Assembly (NCBI GenBank): GCA_036676475.1
Contig: JAKFCU010000064.1
Coordinates: 1-34,945 of the forward strand
Direction: 5' to 3'
Origin: LC029 sp036676475
GTDB taxonomy: Bacteria; Bacillota; Bacilli; Aneurinibacillales; RAOX-1
DNA: 34,945 nucleotides
Shown here: one piece after another, positions 7,632 through 16,277 of the stretch
Layout of the letters: each line of letters opens with the position of its first letter
Position numbering within the stretch: the stretch's first letter is position 1
The notes under the pieces: model-generated
Database searches by the model: none
The model's input: only the letters and a program-made list of their open reading frames with translations
Told to the model about the DNA's origin: nothing
Position numbers and translations under genes: made by a program

Positions 7632-8891
7632 ATGACATTTAATGACTTGAACATTATACCCGCGATTTTAAAAGCTTTAAGCGAAGAGAATTATACTACG
7701 CCGACACCTATACAGGAACAGGCGATCCCGGCTGTATTAGCCGGCAGAGATTTACTTGGCTGCGCTCAAACGGGAACAGGGAAGACGGCCGCATTTGCTG
7801 TACCGATTATTCAACTATTAAGCAAACAGCAACATAGAACCAATACGCACCGCTGTATTCGCTCATTGATTTTAACACCGACAAGAGAACTTGCTCTTCA
7901 GATTTCGGATAACATACAAGCGTATAGTCAATACACCTATTTGCGTTGTTCTGCTATCGTTGGTGGTGTCTCACAAAAAGTGCAGGAGCGGTCGCTAAAT
8001 CAAGGTGCAGATATTCTTATTGCAACTCCGGGCCGGCTTATCGATTTAATGAATCAAAAGCGTATTGATTTACAATATGTCGAAATATTAGTACTTGATG
8101 AAGCTGACAGGATGCTGGATATGGGCTTTATTCATGATGTGAAAAAGATCATCACAAAAATGCCTAGCAAAAGACAAACACTATTCTTCTCAGCAACGAT
8201 GCCGCCAGAAATATCCAAAATGGTTAAATCGATACTGGTTAATCCAGTGAAAGTAGAAATCACTCCAGTGTCTTCTACTGTGGATAGGATAAAGCAATCT
8301 ATATATTTTGTAGATAAGGGAAACAAGCAAAATCTACTGAGACACCTTTTACAAGATAAATCCATTGGTTCTGCTCTGGTGTTTACCCGTACAAAGCATG
8401 GTGCTGACCGCGTTGTACGCGAACTGACTAAAGTGAATATTTCAGCTCAGGCCATTCATGGAAACAAATCTCAAAATGCCCGCCAGAGTGCATTAAGTAA
8501 TTTCAAGAGTGGTATAACGCGAGTGTTGGTAGCGACGGATATCGCAGCAAGGGGAATTGATATTGAGGAACTTTCTCATGTGATCAACTTTAACCTCCCT
8601 AATATTCCAGAAACCTACGTTCATCGAATTGGCCGTACCGGTAGAGCAGGACTGAGTGGGATCGCTATCTCCTTTTGCGAAATTGAAGAAATTCCGTATT
8701 TCAAGGATATTGAGAAATTAATCGGAAAGACCATTCTCGAAGTGAAAGGCCATCCCTATCCGATGTTGATTACAACTCTGCCTTTAAAGGCGGAAGGATC
8801 ACCGGAATCAGCAGTCTTAAAACCTGCCAAATCCAAGGCAAACCCAAGGCTCAAGCCCAAGTGGTTTAAAAAAAGTAAAGCAAGTAGATAA
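7632..8891 (+). CDS. DEAD-box ATP-dependent RNA helicase, RhlE-like
   Basis: Unwinds RNA duplexes in the cytoplasm; such proteins act in ribosome assembly and mRNA decay, often in the cold. All helicase motifs are present in order: Q motif PTPIQEQAI, Walker A AQTGTGKT (45-52), PTRELALQI, TPGRLIDLM, the DEAD box LDEADRMLDMGF (about 156), SAT (about 186), VATDIAARGID and HRIGRTGRAG. Its 419 residues end in a short basic tail (KPKWFKKSKASR) instead of a folded RNA-binding domain, as in RhlE-type enzymes. AAGGAG is well placed before the ATG. It is preceded by a 250-base gap containing a repeat unit and followed by a strong terminator, so it is probably a single-gene unit. Confidence 0.93.
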   Translation: MTFNDLNIIPAILKALSEENYTTPTPIQEQAIPAVLAGRDLLGCAQTGTGKTAAFAVPIIQLLSKQQHRTNTHRCIRSLILTPTRELALQISDNIQAYSQYTYLRCSAIVGGVSQKVQERSLNQGADILIATPGRLIDLMNQKRIDLQYVEILVLDEADRMLDMGFIHDVKKIITKMPSKRQTLFFSATMPPEISKMVKSILVNPVKVEITPVSSTVDRIKQSIYFVDKGNKQNLLRHLLQDKSIGSALVFTRTKHGADRVVRELTKVNISAQAIHGNKSQNARQSALSNFKSGITRVLVATDIAARGIDIEELSHVINFNLPNIPETYVHRIGRTGRAGLSGIAISFCEIEEIPYFKDIEKLIGKTILEVKGHPYPMLITTLPLKAEGSPESAVLKPAKSKANPRLKPKWFKKSKASR

Positions 8892-8976
8892 CATTAAGTT
8901 GGTTAAGTGAGCTATGTGAGTGTCGCTTGGCTAAGCTGTAAATAGTGGAGTTTTCGTTATTGCTACGGGGAATTTT

Positions 8977-9003
8977 AATGGGATGGCTAAGTACCATCCC
9001 ATT
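8977..9003. terminator. Terminator between convergent helicase and lactate permease genes
   Basis: AATGGGATGG (8977-8986) and CCATCCCATT (8994-9003) form a perfect ten-base stem. TTCTTTAA follows on the plus strand and AAAATT lies on the other side, so it may serve both genes. Confidence 0.75.
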
Positions 9004-9013
9004 TTCTTTAATG

Positions 9014-10810
9014 TTAAGCTATATTTTTGCTAGGCTCAAAGGAATTTACTCGTTTTTTATTGCTGGCAATGATATAAACAACTCCAACTGCAATTAAGGT
9101 TGCAATGATCGTACCGATATTAAAGAATCCTTTTTGAGCCGTCCAAACAATGGAATACCCAATGGAACCCAAGAAGATCGCATAATAGAGGAATGGTAAA
9201 ATTGTTCTTCGAATGATTTCCCCCTCTCGACCAACTAAACCTACTACAGCAGAGGCTGCGACAACGTTATGGACACAAATCATATTTCCCGCTGCCCCGC
9301 CAATGGCCTGAAGTGCCACGATCCAAGTTGGATCAACACCAATGCGCTCGCCAACGCCAAATTGGAACAAGGAGAACATCATGTTGCTTACCGTATTACT
9401 CCCTGCAACGAATGCACCTAATCCACCGATGATTGGGGCAAAGAGAGGCCAAGCTGAACCGGTTAGAGCGGCAACACCATCTGCTAGAGCGATGGGCATT
9501 TTAGCAAATTCAGCTGCTCCTCCACCCGAGTTTATGAACACTTGAACCATGGGTACAGTGAAAACTAAAGCAACTGAGGCTGCAAGCGTTGTTTTAAAGG
9601 AATCTTTCACAGCGCGGCCAAAGGAAGCCCCGTTCATTCCATGCAAGAAGTACGTAATTATAGCTACTAAAATAAAAATTGTTCCAGGTAAATATAGTGG
9701 CTGGAAGCTGGCAGAGATTTCTGTTCCAAACAAGTTAGGGAATTTGACTGTCCAAGCTTTCATCCAATTTATGATTGGAAGTTGTGGCAAGCGAGAAAGA
9801 ACTAGGAAAAGTCCTACTAAAACATAAGGTGTCCAGGCGTTTACCATGCTGATATTAGTTTTGGAATCACTGATGTTGATTTCGATCTTACCGTTCCAGG
9901 TTGGGTCCCAGTTTTCTTTTTTATCGAAATCCCAAATATCATTTTTAGCAGGCATAAGAAATCCGTTTTTAGCGGCTGTAATGACGATGGCTAGTCCTAT
10001 AAGACCGCCAGTCATGGATGGGAATTCAGGTCCTAATAGAGTGGCAACAAAATAGTAAGGAATCGTCATGGCCAAAGCAGCAAAAATAGCGAATTTCCAA
10101 ATTTTCAAACCTTCACTAAAACTTTTGTTTTTTCCATAAAACTTAGTTAGGAATGCCACCACTATGAGTGGGATTAATATTCCGCCGATAGCATGAAGCA
10201 TGGCGACTTTGGCACCAATCATATTAAGGAACGGACTCCACTCCGTGTAACCTAAGGATGACGCATAGGTCTTAATCGCTTCATCAGAAGATAGACCACT
10301 GTTTACCCCCACAAGAATAGGCGTACCGACGGCACCAAAGGAAACAGGTGTACTTTGAATGATCATTCCTGCCATAACGGCAGCCATGGCTGGGAAGCCT
10401 AATCCAACTAATAGAGGTACGGCAACTGCAGCAGGTGTACCGAATCCAGCTGCTCCCTCAATAAAGGAACCAAACAACCAAGCGATAATGATAACTTGTA
10501 TTCGACGATCAGGAGTAATATCAGTAAAGCCTTGACGAATTGTACGAAGACCACCGCTTTCCTGGAGGGTGTTTAATAATAAAATCGCCCCAAAGATAAT
10601 GTACAAAAGGGTAAATGCGGTGACTAAACCGTTTACAGAAGCAGCAGCAACTTGTGCACCAGGTACCTTCCAAACAAATAAAGCAAGTATACCGGCCACG
10701 ATGTAGCAGATAGGCATAGCTCTACTTGCTGGCCACTTTAAAATAACCAGAAATAAAGCTACAGAAAGAACGGGTAACAATGCAAGGAATGCTAAAACAC
10801 TTGTACTCAT
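9014..10810 (-). CDS. lctP: L-lactate permease (LctP/LldP family)
   Basis: A proton-coupled lactate (and glycolate) transporter in the cytoplasmic membrane. About 598 residues with a dozen or more hydrophobic segments. The family motif FGSFIEGAAGFGTPAAVAVPLL is plain, as are the segments SFGAVGTPILVGV and GAFVAGSNTVSNMMF. I start at the ATG at 10810 (MSTSVLAF), with GGGGGAGGT upstream; the longer TTG start at 10831 would include the ribosome binding site itself. The promoter and operator upstream fit LutR/LldR-type control by lactate. The quinol oxidase operon lies divergently on the other side of the 490-base region. A lactate dehydrogenase is not in the window. Confidence 0.95.
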   Translation of the reverse strand: MSTSVLAFLALLPVLSVALFLVILKWPASRAMPICYIVAGILALFVWKVPGAQVAAASVNGLVTAFTLLYIIFGAILLLNTLQESGGLRTIRQGFTDITPDRRIQVIIIAWLFGSFIEGAAGFGTPAAVAVPLLVGLGFPAMAAVMAGMIIQSTPVSFGAVGTPILVGVNSGLSSDEAIKTYASSLGYTEWSPFLNMIGAKVAMLHAIGGILIPLIVVAFLTKFYGKNKSFSEGLKIWKFAIFAALAMTIPYYFVATLLGPEFPSMTGGLIGLAIVITAAKNGFLMPAKNDIWDFDKKENWDPTWNGKIEINISDSKTNISMVNAWTPYVLVGLFLVLSRLPQLPIINWMKAWTVKFPNLFGTEISASFQPLYLPGTIFILVAIITYFLHGMNGASFGRAVKDSFKTTLAASVALVFTVPMVQVFINSGGGAAEFAKMPIALADGVAALTGSAWPLFAPIIGGLGAFVAGSNTVSNMMFSLFQFGVGERIGVDPTWIVALQAIGGAAGNMICVHNVVAASAVVGLVGREGEIIRRTILPFLYYAIFLGSIGYSIVWTAQKGFFNIGTIIATLIAVGVVYIIASNKKRVNSFEPSKNIA

Positions 10811-10921
10811 TTTTTTATAAACCTCCCCCAAAAAAGTAAATAAAATCTTCGGAAATTAGAATTCCGCAATCGCTTACAAGTCAGTGGACGCCTCACCTCT
10901 TACACTAACGCCTAATGATAT

Positions 10922-10941
10922 GGTCACGTCACCTGATGACC
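10922..10941. promoter_or_regulatory. Putative lactate-regulator operator
   Basis: GGTCACGTCACCTGATGACC is an imperfect dyad with GGTCA/TGACC ends. It contains TCACCTGATGA, one base away from a TCATC-N-GATGA element that I recall for the GntR-type regulator LutR. On the minus strand it covers the transcription start of lctP just after the -10, a classic repressor position. The regulator assignment is inference. Confidence 0.5.
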
Positions 10942-10943
10942 TT

Positions 10944-10972
10944 ATTATATATGTTGTACTTTTGTTTGACAA
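10944..10972 (-). promoter_or_regulatory. Promoter of lctP
   Basis: On the minus strand TTGTCA (10972-10967), a 17-base spacer, then a perfect TATAAT (10949-10944). Spacing and elements match SigA. Confidence 0.7.
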
Positions 10973-11037
10973 GGTAGTTTAAGAATTTTTAAAAATTAAA
11001 CTGAATAATCCTTTCTGAAAAGAGCTTGACAAGGTAG
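10966..11037 (+). repeat. Pair of 12-base direct repeats in the lctP-qox region
   Basis: TTGACAAGGTAG occurs at 10966-10977 and again at 11026-11037, exactly 60 bases apart. The first copy holds the lctP -35 on its reverse strand. Being six helical turns apart, they could be two binding sites on the same DNA face. Confidence 0.55.
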
Positions 11038-11132
11038 AGTAGGTGTCAATTTTACTTTCCAATCTGATGTTAGGGTTATTATCCTTTTCTTGTATTATTC
11101 GTCATTTATTCGCCATATTTCCTTAACAGTTC

Positions 11133-11148
11133 TGTAACAAATATCACA
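11133..11148. promoter_or_regulatory. FNR/CRP-like dyad upstream of qox
   Basis: TGTAACAAATATCACA matches TGTGA-N6-TCACA with one mismatch. The dyad extends outward on both sides (TTC before, GAA after). A possible -10 lies at 11161-11169 (TATTATATT), which places the dyad over the -35 region, so repression of the aerobic oxidase at low oxygen is one reading. A second possible promoter is TTGTTA (11218) with AATAAT (11242). The leader also holds GGTAA/TTACC and GTGGTT/AACCAC inverted repeats. Confidence 0.4.
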
Positions 11149-11298
11149 GAAATCTTATGATATTATATTTACACGGTGGTTATAGGTAATACCTTACCCC
11201 TATATTGATAAGTTAAATTGTTAAACCACTTCACGATATAAAATAATTATTATTTGTGAAATGGTGAACATTTTTTCTCGAATAAGGAGATGAGAGCA

Positions 11299-12222
11299 AT
11301 GAAGCCAAAAATAGCATGGGTCTCTCTATTTGCCATGTTATTCCTAAGTGGGTGTGAAACGAACATGGTTGTGTTTGAACCGCAGGGACCTGTAGCAAGA
11401 AGTATTTTGGATTTGATTAACTGGTCACTGATCTGGATGTTGCTTGTTGTAGTTGTGGTGTTTGGCTTGTTTGGTTATATCGTTTGGAAGTATAGAGAAA
11501 GGCCAGATAATATGGATTACGAGCCTCCGGAAGAGCATGGAAGCACACTTTTAGAAATCATCTGGACGGGGATTCCCATTCTCATTATCATAGCTTTAAC
11601 CATTCCTACCGTAACCACGCTTTATGCGTTGGAGAAAGTACCAGAGGGATATGAAGGTAAAAAGCCGATCACCATCCATGTGACTTCAGCGGATTGGAAA
11701 TGGATTTTCAGCTATCCGGAGCAGGGGATTGAAACTGTGAACTATGTTAATATTCCGGAAGATACGCCGGTGAATTTTAAACTGACTTCTGCGAGTACAA
11801 TGCAATCCTTCTGGGTGCCTGCATTAGCTGGACAGAAATATACGATGAATAAGATGGAAACGCAGCTGTATATCGTAGCTGACAACCCAGGCTCCTATAT
11901 GGGTAGAAACACAAACTTTAACGGTCGGGGTTATGCCGATATGGAGTTTGAAGTGCTGGCCCAAACCCAAAAGGATTTTGACCAATGGGTAACAGAAGTT
12001 CAGGAGAAGGCGCCTAAGCTGTCTGAAGAAAAATATGAGGAATTGCTAAAACCTACTCATTTGGGTCGTTTAACGTTTTCTAACACTCACTTAGAATGGG
12101 TGGACCATGCAAAGATGGATTCGAAGACCTATACGAACCCTGAATTATACAGAGGCCACGGCTATCAAGGGGAAATTTTTGAGGAAGAAGACACACATGG
12201 AGGTGAACATCATGGGCATTAA
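11299..12222 (+). CDS. qoxA: Quinol oxidase subunit II
   Basis: Subunit II of the heme-copper menaquinol oxidase. It is a lipoprotein (signal peptide with lipobox LSGC), then two membrane helices (about 36-60 and 83-105) and an external cupredoxin-like domain. The CuA motif CxExCGxxH is absent, which separates a quinol oxidase from a cytochrome c oxidase. The segment NMVVFEPQGPVARSILDL is typical of QoxA. It has 307 residues. I start at ATG 11299, ten bases after AAGGAG; the ATG at 11290 touches that site and is too close. The C-terminal tail is His-rich (GGEHHGH). It overlaps qoxB by 11 bases, showing translational coupling. Confidence 0.95.
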   Translation: MKPKIAWVSLFAMLFLSGCETNMVVFEPQGPVARSILDLINWSLIWMLLVVVVVFGLFGYIVWKYRERPDNMDYEPPEEHGSTLLEIIWTGIPILIIIALTIPTVTTLYALEKVPEGYEGKKPITIHVTSADWKWIFSYPEQGIETVNYVNIPEDTPVNFKLTSASTMQSFWVPALAGQKYTMNKMETQLYIVADNPGSYMGRNTNFNGRGYADMEFEVLAQTQKDFDQWVTEVQEKAPKLSEEKYEELLKPTHLGRLTFSNTHLEWVDHAKMDSKTYTNPELYRGHGYQGEIFEEEDTHGGEHHGH

Positions 12223-14188
12223 GTGGGATGAATTTTTTATTACGGGAGATCCGTTAATTCTCGGATCGCAAATAGCAATTGTACTTATGACACTAGGAAT
12301 CGTAGGTATGCTAACCTATCTGAAAAAGTGGAAATGGCTTTGGACGGAATGGCTGACAACGGTCGATCATAAAAAAATTGGGATCATGTATATCCTTTCG
12401 GCTGTGTTCATGTTCTTTCGTGGAGGAATGGACGGTTTATTAATGAAAGCTCAAACCGCCCGACCAGAAATGCAGTTCCTAAATGCACAGCACTATAATG
12501 AAATTTTTACGACCCATGGGGTCATTATGATTCTGTTCATGGCGATGCCTTTCTTGATCGGTTTAATGAACGTGATCATCCCGCTTCAGATCGGGGCAAG
12601 GGATGTGGCTTTTCCGCAATTGAATGCTTTAAGTTTTTGGTTGTTTTTCAGTGGAGCGATGCTTTTCAATGTTTCGTTCGTGATCGGCGGATCACCTGAT
12701 GCGGGATGGACGGCTTATTTTCCGCTAGCAGGAAAAGAGTACAGTCCAGGCATTGGAAATAACTATTATGCGATTGCTCTTCAGATCGCTGGGATTGGTA
12801 CGCTGATGACAGGGATTAACTTAATAGTCACCATCCTAAAAATGAGGACGAAAGGCATGACCTTAATGAGAATGCCGATGTTTACATGGACGACGTTGAT
12901 TACTTCTGTCATTATTGTTGCTTCCTTCCCGATCTTTACGGTAGCCCTGGCTTTAATGATGTTCGACCGTCTTTATGGGACTCACTTCTTTACTCTATCT
13001 GGCGGCGGTATGGATATGTTATGGGCAAATCTATTTTGGCTCTGGGGACATCCAGAAGTGTATATTGTGGTACTTCCAGCGTTTGGGATATTCTCTGAAG
13101 TGATTGCCACTTTTTCCCGTAAAACGCTATTTGGTTACAAATCAATGGTCGGTTCTATCGTAGCGATTGCGTTTCTAAGTATGCTAGTTTGGGTCCACCA
13201 CTTTTATACGATGGGGGCAGGTCCAGCCGTTAACTCGTTCTTTTCCATCACGACGATGATGATCGCTATACCGACGGGGGTCAAAATGTTTAACTGGCTC
13301 TTCACCATGCGCAAAGGACGGATCAAAATGACTACCGCGATGTTATGGGCTTTAGGCTTTGTTCCTTGCTTTGTCATCGGTGGGGTAACAGGGGTGATGT
13401 TAGCCATGGGTGCAGCAGACTATCAATACCACAATACACTATTCCTAGTTGCACACTTTCATTATGTTCTCATTCCTGGAGTGGTATTTGCCGTATTTGC
13501 CGGACTTTATTATTGGTGGCCGAAAATATTTGGTCATATGTTAAATGAAAGACTTGGGAAATGGCATTTTTGGCTATTTACGATTGGATTCAACGTCACG
13601 TTCATGCCAATGTTTTTCCTTGGTTTAAAAGGAGCGGTGAGACGTGCGTACACGTTCTCTGTTGAATCTGGCTTTTCCAGCCTGTTCTTGATTTCAGCCA
13701 TCGGATCAGTGATCCTTGCTTTGGGCTTTGCCGCGTTTTGTTACAACATCTATTGGAGCATCCGCTTTGCAGACAGAAACATTTCTGCTGATCCGTGGGA
13801 TGCAAGAACGTTGGAATGGGCAACAGCATCGCCAGTTCAATACTATAACTTTGCAAAACAACCGGAAGTCAAATCATTTGATGCTTTCTGGTATATGAAG
13901 AAACATAACGAAGGTTTAGGGCTTAAGGATCATGACATCGAAGAAATCCATATGCCAAGCAATTCAGGACTGCCATTTATTATGTGTGTGATGTTCGGGA
14001 TTGTTGGATTCTTCCTCGTATTCGAATGGCATATCGCTGCTGCCATTGCAGCTTTAGGCATCGTGGCCGGTTTAATTGCGCGTTCCTTCGACTATAATCA
14101 TGGCTACCACATAGGTGTTGATGAAATTAAAAAAATGGAGCGCACTTGGCGTAGTACAGAAGGAGAGGTGTATACTCGTGTCAGCTAA
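12212..14188 (+). CDS. qoxB: Quinol oxidase subunit I
   Basis: The catalytic heme-copper subunit: reduces oxygen to water with electrons from quinol and pumps protons. 658 residues, about 15 membrane helices. The heme and copper ligand motifs are present: TTHGVIM (low-spin heme), WGHPEVYIVVLPAFG with the His-Tyr cross-link pair, VHHFYTMG (two CuB histidines), and AHFHYVL (heme ligands). The start at 12212 has GGAGGTGA five bases upstream. An open frame extends further 5' inside qoxA but lacks support. It overlaps both neighbours by 11 bases. Confidence 0.97.
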   Translation: MGIKWDEFFITGDPLILGSQIAIVLMTLGIVGMLTYLKKWKWLWTEWLTTVDHKKIGIMYILSAVFMFFRGGMDGLLMKAQTARPEMQFLNAQHYNEIFTTHGVIMILFMAMPFLIGLMNVIIPLQIGARDVAFPQLNALSFWLFFSGAMLFNVSFVIGGSPDAGWTAYFPLAGKEYSPGIGNNYYAIALQIAGIGTLMTGINLIVTILKMRTKGMTLMRMPMFTWTTLITSVIIVASFPIFTVALALMMFDRLYGTHFFTLSGGGMDMLWANLFWLWGHPEVYIVVLPAFGIFSEVIATFSRKTLFGYKSMVGSIVAIAFLSMLVWVHHFYTMGAGPAVNSFFSITTMMIAIPTGVKMFNWLFTMRKGRIKMTTAMLWALGFVPCFVIGGVTGVMLAMGAADYQYHNTLFLVAHFHYVLIPGVVFAVFAGLYYWWPKIFGHMLNERLGKWHFWLFTIGFNVTFMPMFFLGLKGAVRRAYTFSVESGFSSLFLISAIGSVILALGFAAFCYNIYWSIRFADRNISADPWDARTLEWATASPVQYYNFAKQPEVKSFDAFWYMKKHNEGLGLKDHDIEEIHMPSNSGLPFIMCVMFGIVGFFLVFEWHIAAAIAALGIVAGLIARSFDYNHGYHIGVDEIKKMERTWRSTEGEVYTRVS

Positions 14189-14783
14189 TGTGAATACGTC
14201 CTTGCCTTTAGAATATCAAACCGAACAAAGCCGCATGAACATTCTAGGTTTTTGGATTTTTCTCGGTGCTGAGATTATTTTGTTTGCAACTTTATTCAGT
14301 GTGTATGCGGTATTGGGAGAACGCTTTGCAGGGGGACCTGTTCTTCAGGATATAATGAAGTTCAAAGATGTCATAATTCAGACCCTGCTTCTATTGACGA
14401 GCAGCTTCACTTGTGGTGTTGCTATCTTTGAAATGCGCCGTAATCACTTGAAAGGGTTATTGACTTGGCTTGTGATTACCTTAATGCTTGGTGCAGGTTT
14501 TGTTTATATGGAAGTGAATGAATTTATGCATTATATCCATGAAGGGGCAACGATGCAAACGAGTGCAGCCTTCTCTAGTTTTTTTGTTTTGCTAGGAACG
14601 CATGGAGCACACGTAACTCTGGGGATTGGTTGGGCGTTGATGATTATCATTCAGCTGGTTCAAAGAGGATTGACTCCGGAAACTGCGCGCAAAACCTTTA
14701 TCATTGGACTCTATTGGCACTTTCTTGATGTGGTCTGGATCTTTATCTACACATTTGTTTATTTAAAAGGGATGGTGAGCTAA
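14178..14783 (+). CDS. qoxC: Quinol oxidase subunit III
   Basis: Five-helix subunit III of the terminal oxidase, 201 residues. It has the family segments MNILGFWIFLGAEIILFATLF near the N-terminus, SAAFSSFFVLLGTHGAHVTLGI in the middle and YWHFLDVVWIFIYTFVYL at the end. The start is GTG 14178, seven bases after AGGAGAGGTG, and overlaps the end of qoxB. The stop codon is immediately followed by the qoxD ATG. Confidence 0.95.
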   Translation: MSANVNTSLPLEYQTEQSRMNILGFWIFLGAEIILFATLFSVYAVLGERFAGGPVLQDIMKFKDVIIQTLLLLTSSFTCGVAIFEMRRNHLKGLLTWLVITLMLGAGFVYMEVNEFMHYIHEGATMQTSAAFSSFFVLLGTHGAHVTLGIGWALMIIIQLVQRGLTPETARKTFIIGLYWHFLDVVWIFIYTFVYLKGMVS

Positions 14784-15083
14784 ATGGAAAAGAAAATGAG
14801 CGGCTTTCCCATTCATCATGTGTTTGGATTCTTGCTATCTTTAGTGCTAACCTTTGGAGCAGCGGGGGTCGCCTTAAAAACTTCATTATCTTTTCAAACG
14901 ATGATGTGGATCATTGGCTCGTTAGCCGTCATTCAAGCAGGACTTCAATTATTCATGTTCATGCATGCTAGTGAAGGAGAAGACGCGAACACACAAATCA
15001 TTAATTTGGTCTATGGTTTCTTAATGGCTATTGTTATCGTAGCAGGAACCGTTTGGGTCATGTCATTTGGGATGCATATGTAA
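14784..15083 (+). CDS. qoxD: Quinol oxidase subunit IV
   Basis: Small membrane subunit of 99 residues with three hydrophobic helices and the family segment LQLFMFMHASEGED. It begins directly after the qoxC stop codon, so it is translated by coupling. It stabilises the oxidase complex. It is last in the operon; a terminator follows after 42 bases. Confidence 0.95.
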   Translation: MEKKMSGFPIHHVFGFLLSLVLTFGAAGVALKTSLSFQTMMWIIGSLAVIQAGLQLFMFMHASEGEDANTQIINLVYGFLMAIVIVAGTVWVMSFGMHM

Positions 15084-15125
15084 GAAAAGTAAAACCACTG
15101 GATTTGTAAATCAAGACTATCATTT

Positions 15126-15168
15126 GAGATAAACCTGAGAGTATTTTAAAAAGGGTTTATCTCTTTTT
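15126..15168 (+). terminator. Terminator of the qox operon
   Basis: GAGATAAACC (15126-15135) and GGTTTATCTC (15154-15163) form a perfect ten-base stem followed by five T residues. Confidence 0.85.
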
Positions 15169-15206
15169 CTTAAAAGCAAGAATTTGCATTAGCAGTTTGA
15201 TCGACT

Positions 15207-15245
15207 AAAAAAGACCGACATCAAGCACGATTGTCGGTCTTTTTT
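15207..15245. terminator. Second, bidirectional terminator
   Basis: AAAAAAGACCGACA (15207-15220) and TGTCGGTCTTTTTT (15232-15245) form a 14-base perfect stem with A and T tracts on both sides. It can end transcription from qox and from the convergent PepSY gene. Confidence 0.85.
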
Positions 15246-15324
15246 GGCAGCTCATATTTAACTATTGATTCCCAATAGTCTAAAAAACTCTTCGGTGACA
15301 TTTAGGATACGGAAACAATTAACT

Positions 15325-15870
15325 TCATGCGGACCTAGGTTGAACAGTTGGTTTGTTTTTGGATTTTTTACGTTTTAAAAATGCATAACCCCAGATATAA
15401 TATCCGGAAAAAGTGAGTAGAATCAAAGAGATTCCTGAAGAAGTCACAACAATATACTTAAACCAGTCACCAAAGAAGGAGCCATCATGTAAATTTTCAA
15501 GAAGTTTATCAGTTCTATTTCCAACAGACAATATCTTTCCTGTTGTCATGTCAATCTGAATCTCACGACCGTCATTAGACCAAACTTTGTAAACACTCTT
15601 GTTTGGCCGAAAGTCAATTCGATCCACGTCCTTATCCGATTTCAAATCATCGAATCCTTGTGCCGCCGCAATGGAAACAATTTTATCAATCGGCAAGGAT
15701 TGTGTAATTTCAGCTTTTTCCCCTTTTTGAGTTTTGGGTTGAAACCCCCACTGATCTTTGAAAAGTAGCATGACACCTGTTACAGAAAGTAAGAGGAAAA
15801 CCAACGATAAAACTAAACCTACCCACTTATGTATTTCTCTACTCAATCTCAACAACTTTACTGAACTCAA
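15325..15870 (-). CDS. PepSY-type membrane protein, Fur-controlled
   Basis: About 181 residues. An N-terminal segment REIHKWVGLVLSLVFLLLSVTGVMLL forms the first helix. A PepSY-like extracytoplasmic region (about 45-125) follows, with DRIDFRPNKSVYKVW and IDMTTGKILSVGNR, then LLENLHDGSFFGDW and a second helix (about 140-165) with a basic tail. This is the layout of small PepSY-associated membrane proteins. Larger relatives are linked to siderophore iron reduction, and the His in IHKW and LHDG could bind heme; this function is inferred. I start at TTG 15870 behind GGGGGGAG (spacing five); a TTG at 15885 would overlap the site. A strong Fur box lies 25 bases upstream, and the gene is divergent from the FTR1-cytochrome operon, so a role in iron uptake is likely. 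Confidence 0.75.
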   Translation of the reverse strand: MSSVKLLRLSREIHKWVGLVLSLVFLLLSVTGVMLLFKDQWGFQPKTQKGEKAEITQSLPIDKIVSIAAAQGFDDLKSDKDVDRIDFRPNKSVYKVWSNDGREIQIDMTTGKILSVGNRTDKLLENLHDGSFFGDWFKYIVVTSSGISLILLTFSGYYIWGYAFLKRKKSKNKPTVQPRSA

Positions 15871-15894
15871 AAAAACTCCCCCCAAAAATAATAA

Positions 15895-15909
15895 TAATAA
15901 TCATTATCA
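15895..15909. promoter_or_regulatory. Fur box of the PepSY gene
   Basis: TAATAATCATTATCA matches the Bacillus 7-1-7 Fur consensus TGATAATNATTATCA at 13 of 14 positions. A weaker overlapping-class site CGATAACGGTTATTA (15911-15925) matches at 10 of 14. Confidence 0.75.
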
Positions 15910-16184
15910 ACGATAACGGTTATTATTATATACAACACTAAAAGAAAAGTAAATAAAAATATTTTAATAATTTTCAAATTAGGTAGAGTAATATCCATTT
16001 GATATTTTCATTAAACCTCAGAGCAAATTCGCTTCACCTATACTGGTCAGCTTTTTAATAGTGGAAAGAAGGATTAACTGATTTTCACTCATTCTCATTC
16101 AGCTCCTTTATTAATAATTCTAACTATGTTCACAAATTGGTCAAATATATTTATGGATTTGGAAATGGAGTTTTAGAAAAGGTA

Positions 16185-16213
16185 TTGACGAATTCTCCCA
16201 ATTAAATAATAAT
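16185..16213 (+). promoter_or_regulatory. Promoter of the iron/cytochrome operon
   Basis: TTGACG (16185-16190), a 17-base spacer and AATAAT (16208-16213). A degenerate Fur-like site (16207-16221, 10 of 14) overlaps the -10. Confidence 0.65.
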
Positions 16214-16236
16214 GGTTATTGATGTTAGACGTATAT

Positions 16237-16251
16237 TGATAATCATTATCA
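16237..16251. promoter_or_regulatory. Perfect Fur box of the iron/cytochrome operon
   Basis: TGATAATCATTATCA is an exact 7-1-7 Fur consensus and a perfect palindrome, extended by one more base pair on each side. It lies about 18 to 32 bases after the predicted start of transcription, between promoter and ribosome binding site, so Fur should block the operon when iron is plentiful. Confidence 0.85.
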
Positions 16252-16277
16252 AACATGATTCACTAGGGGGACTTACA

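Noticed and set aside
12107..12211. Upstream extension of qoxB inside qoxA
   Set aside because: A strong ribosome binding site at 12199-12206 and the family N-terminus support ATG 12212.
16212..16277. Upstream extension of the EfeM-like gene
   Set aside because: It would translate across the Fur box and hide the signal peptide; ATG 16278 has a strong ribosome binding site.
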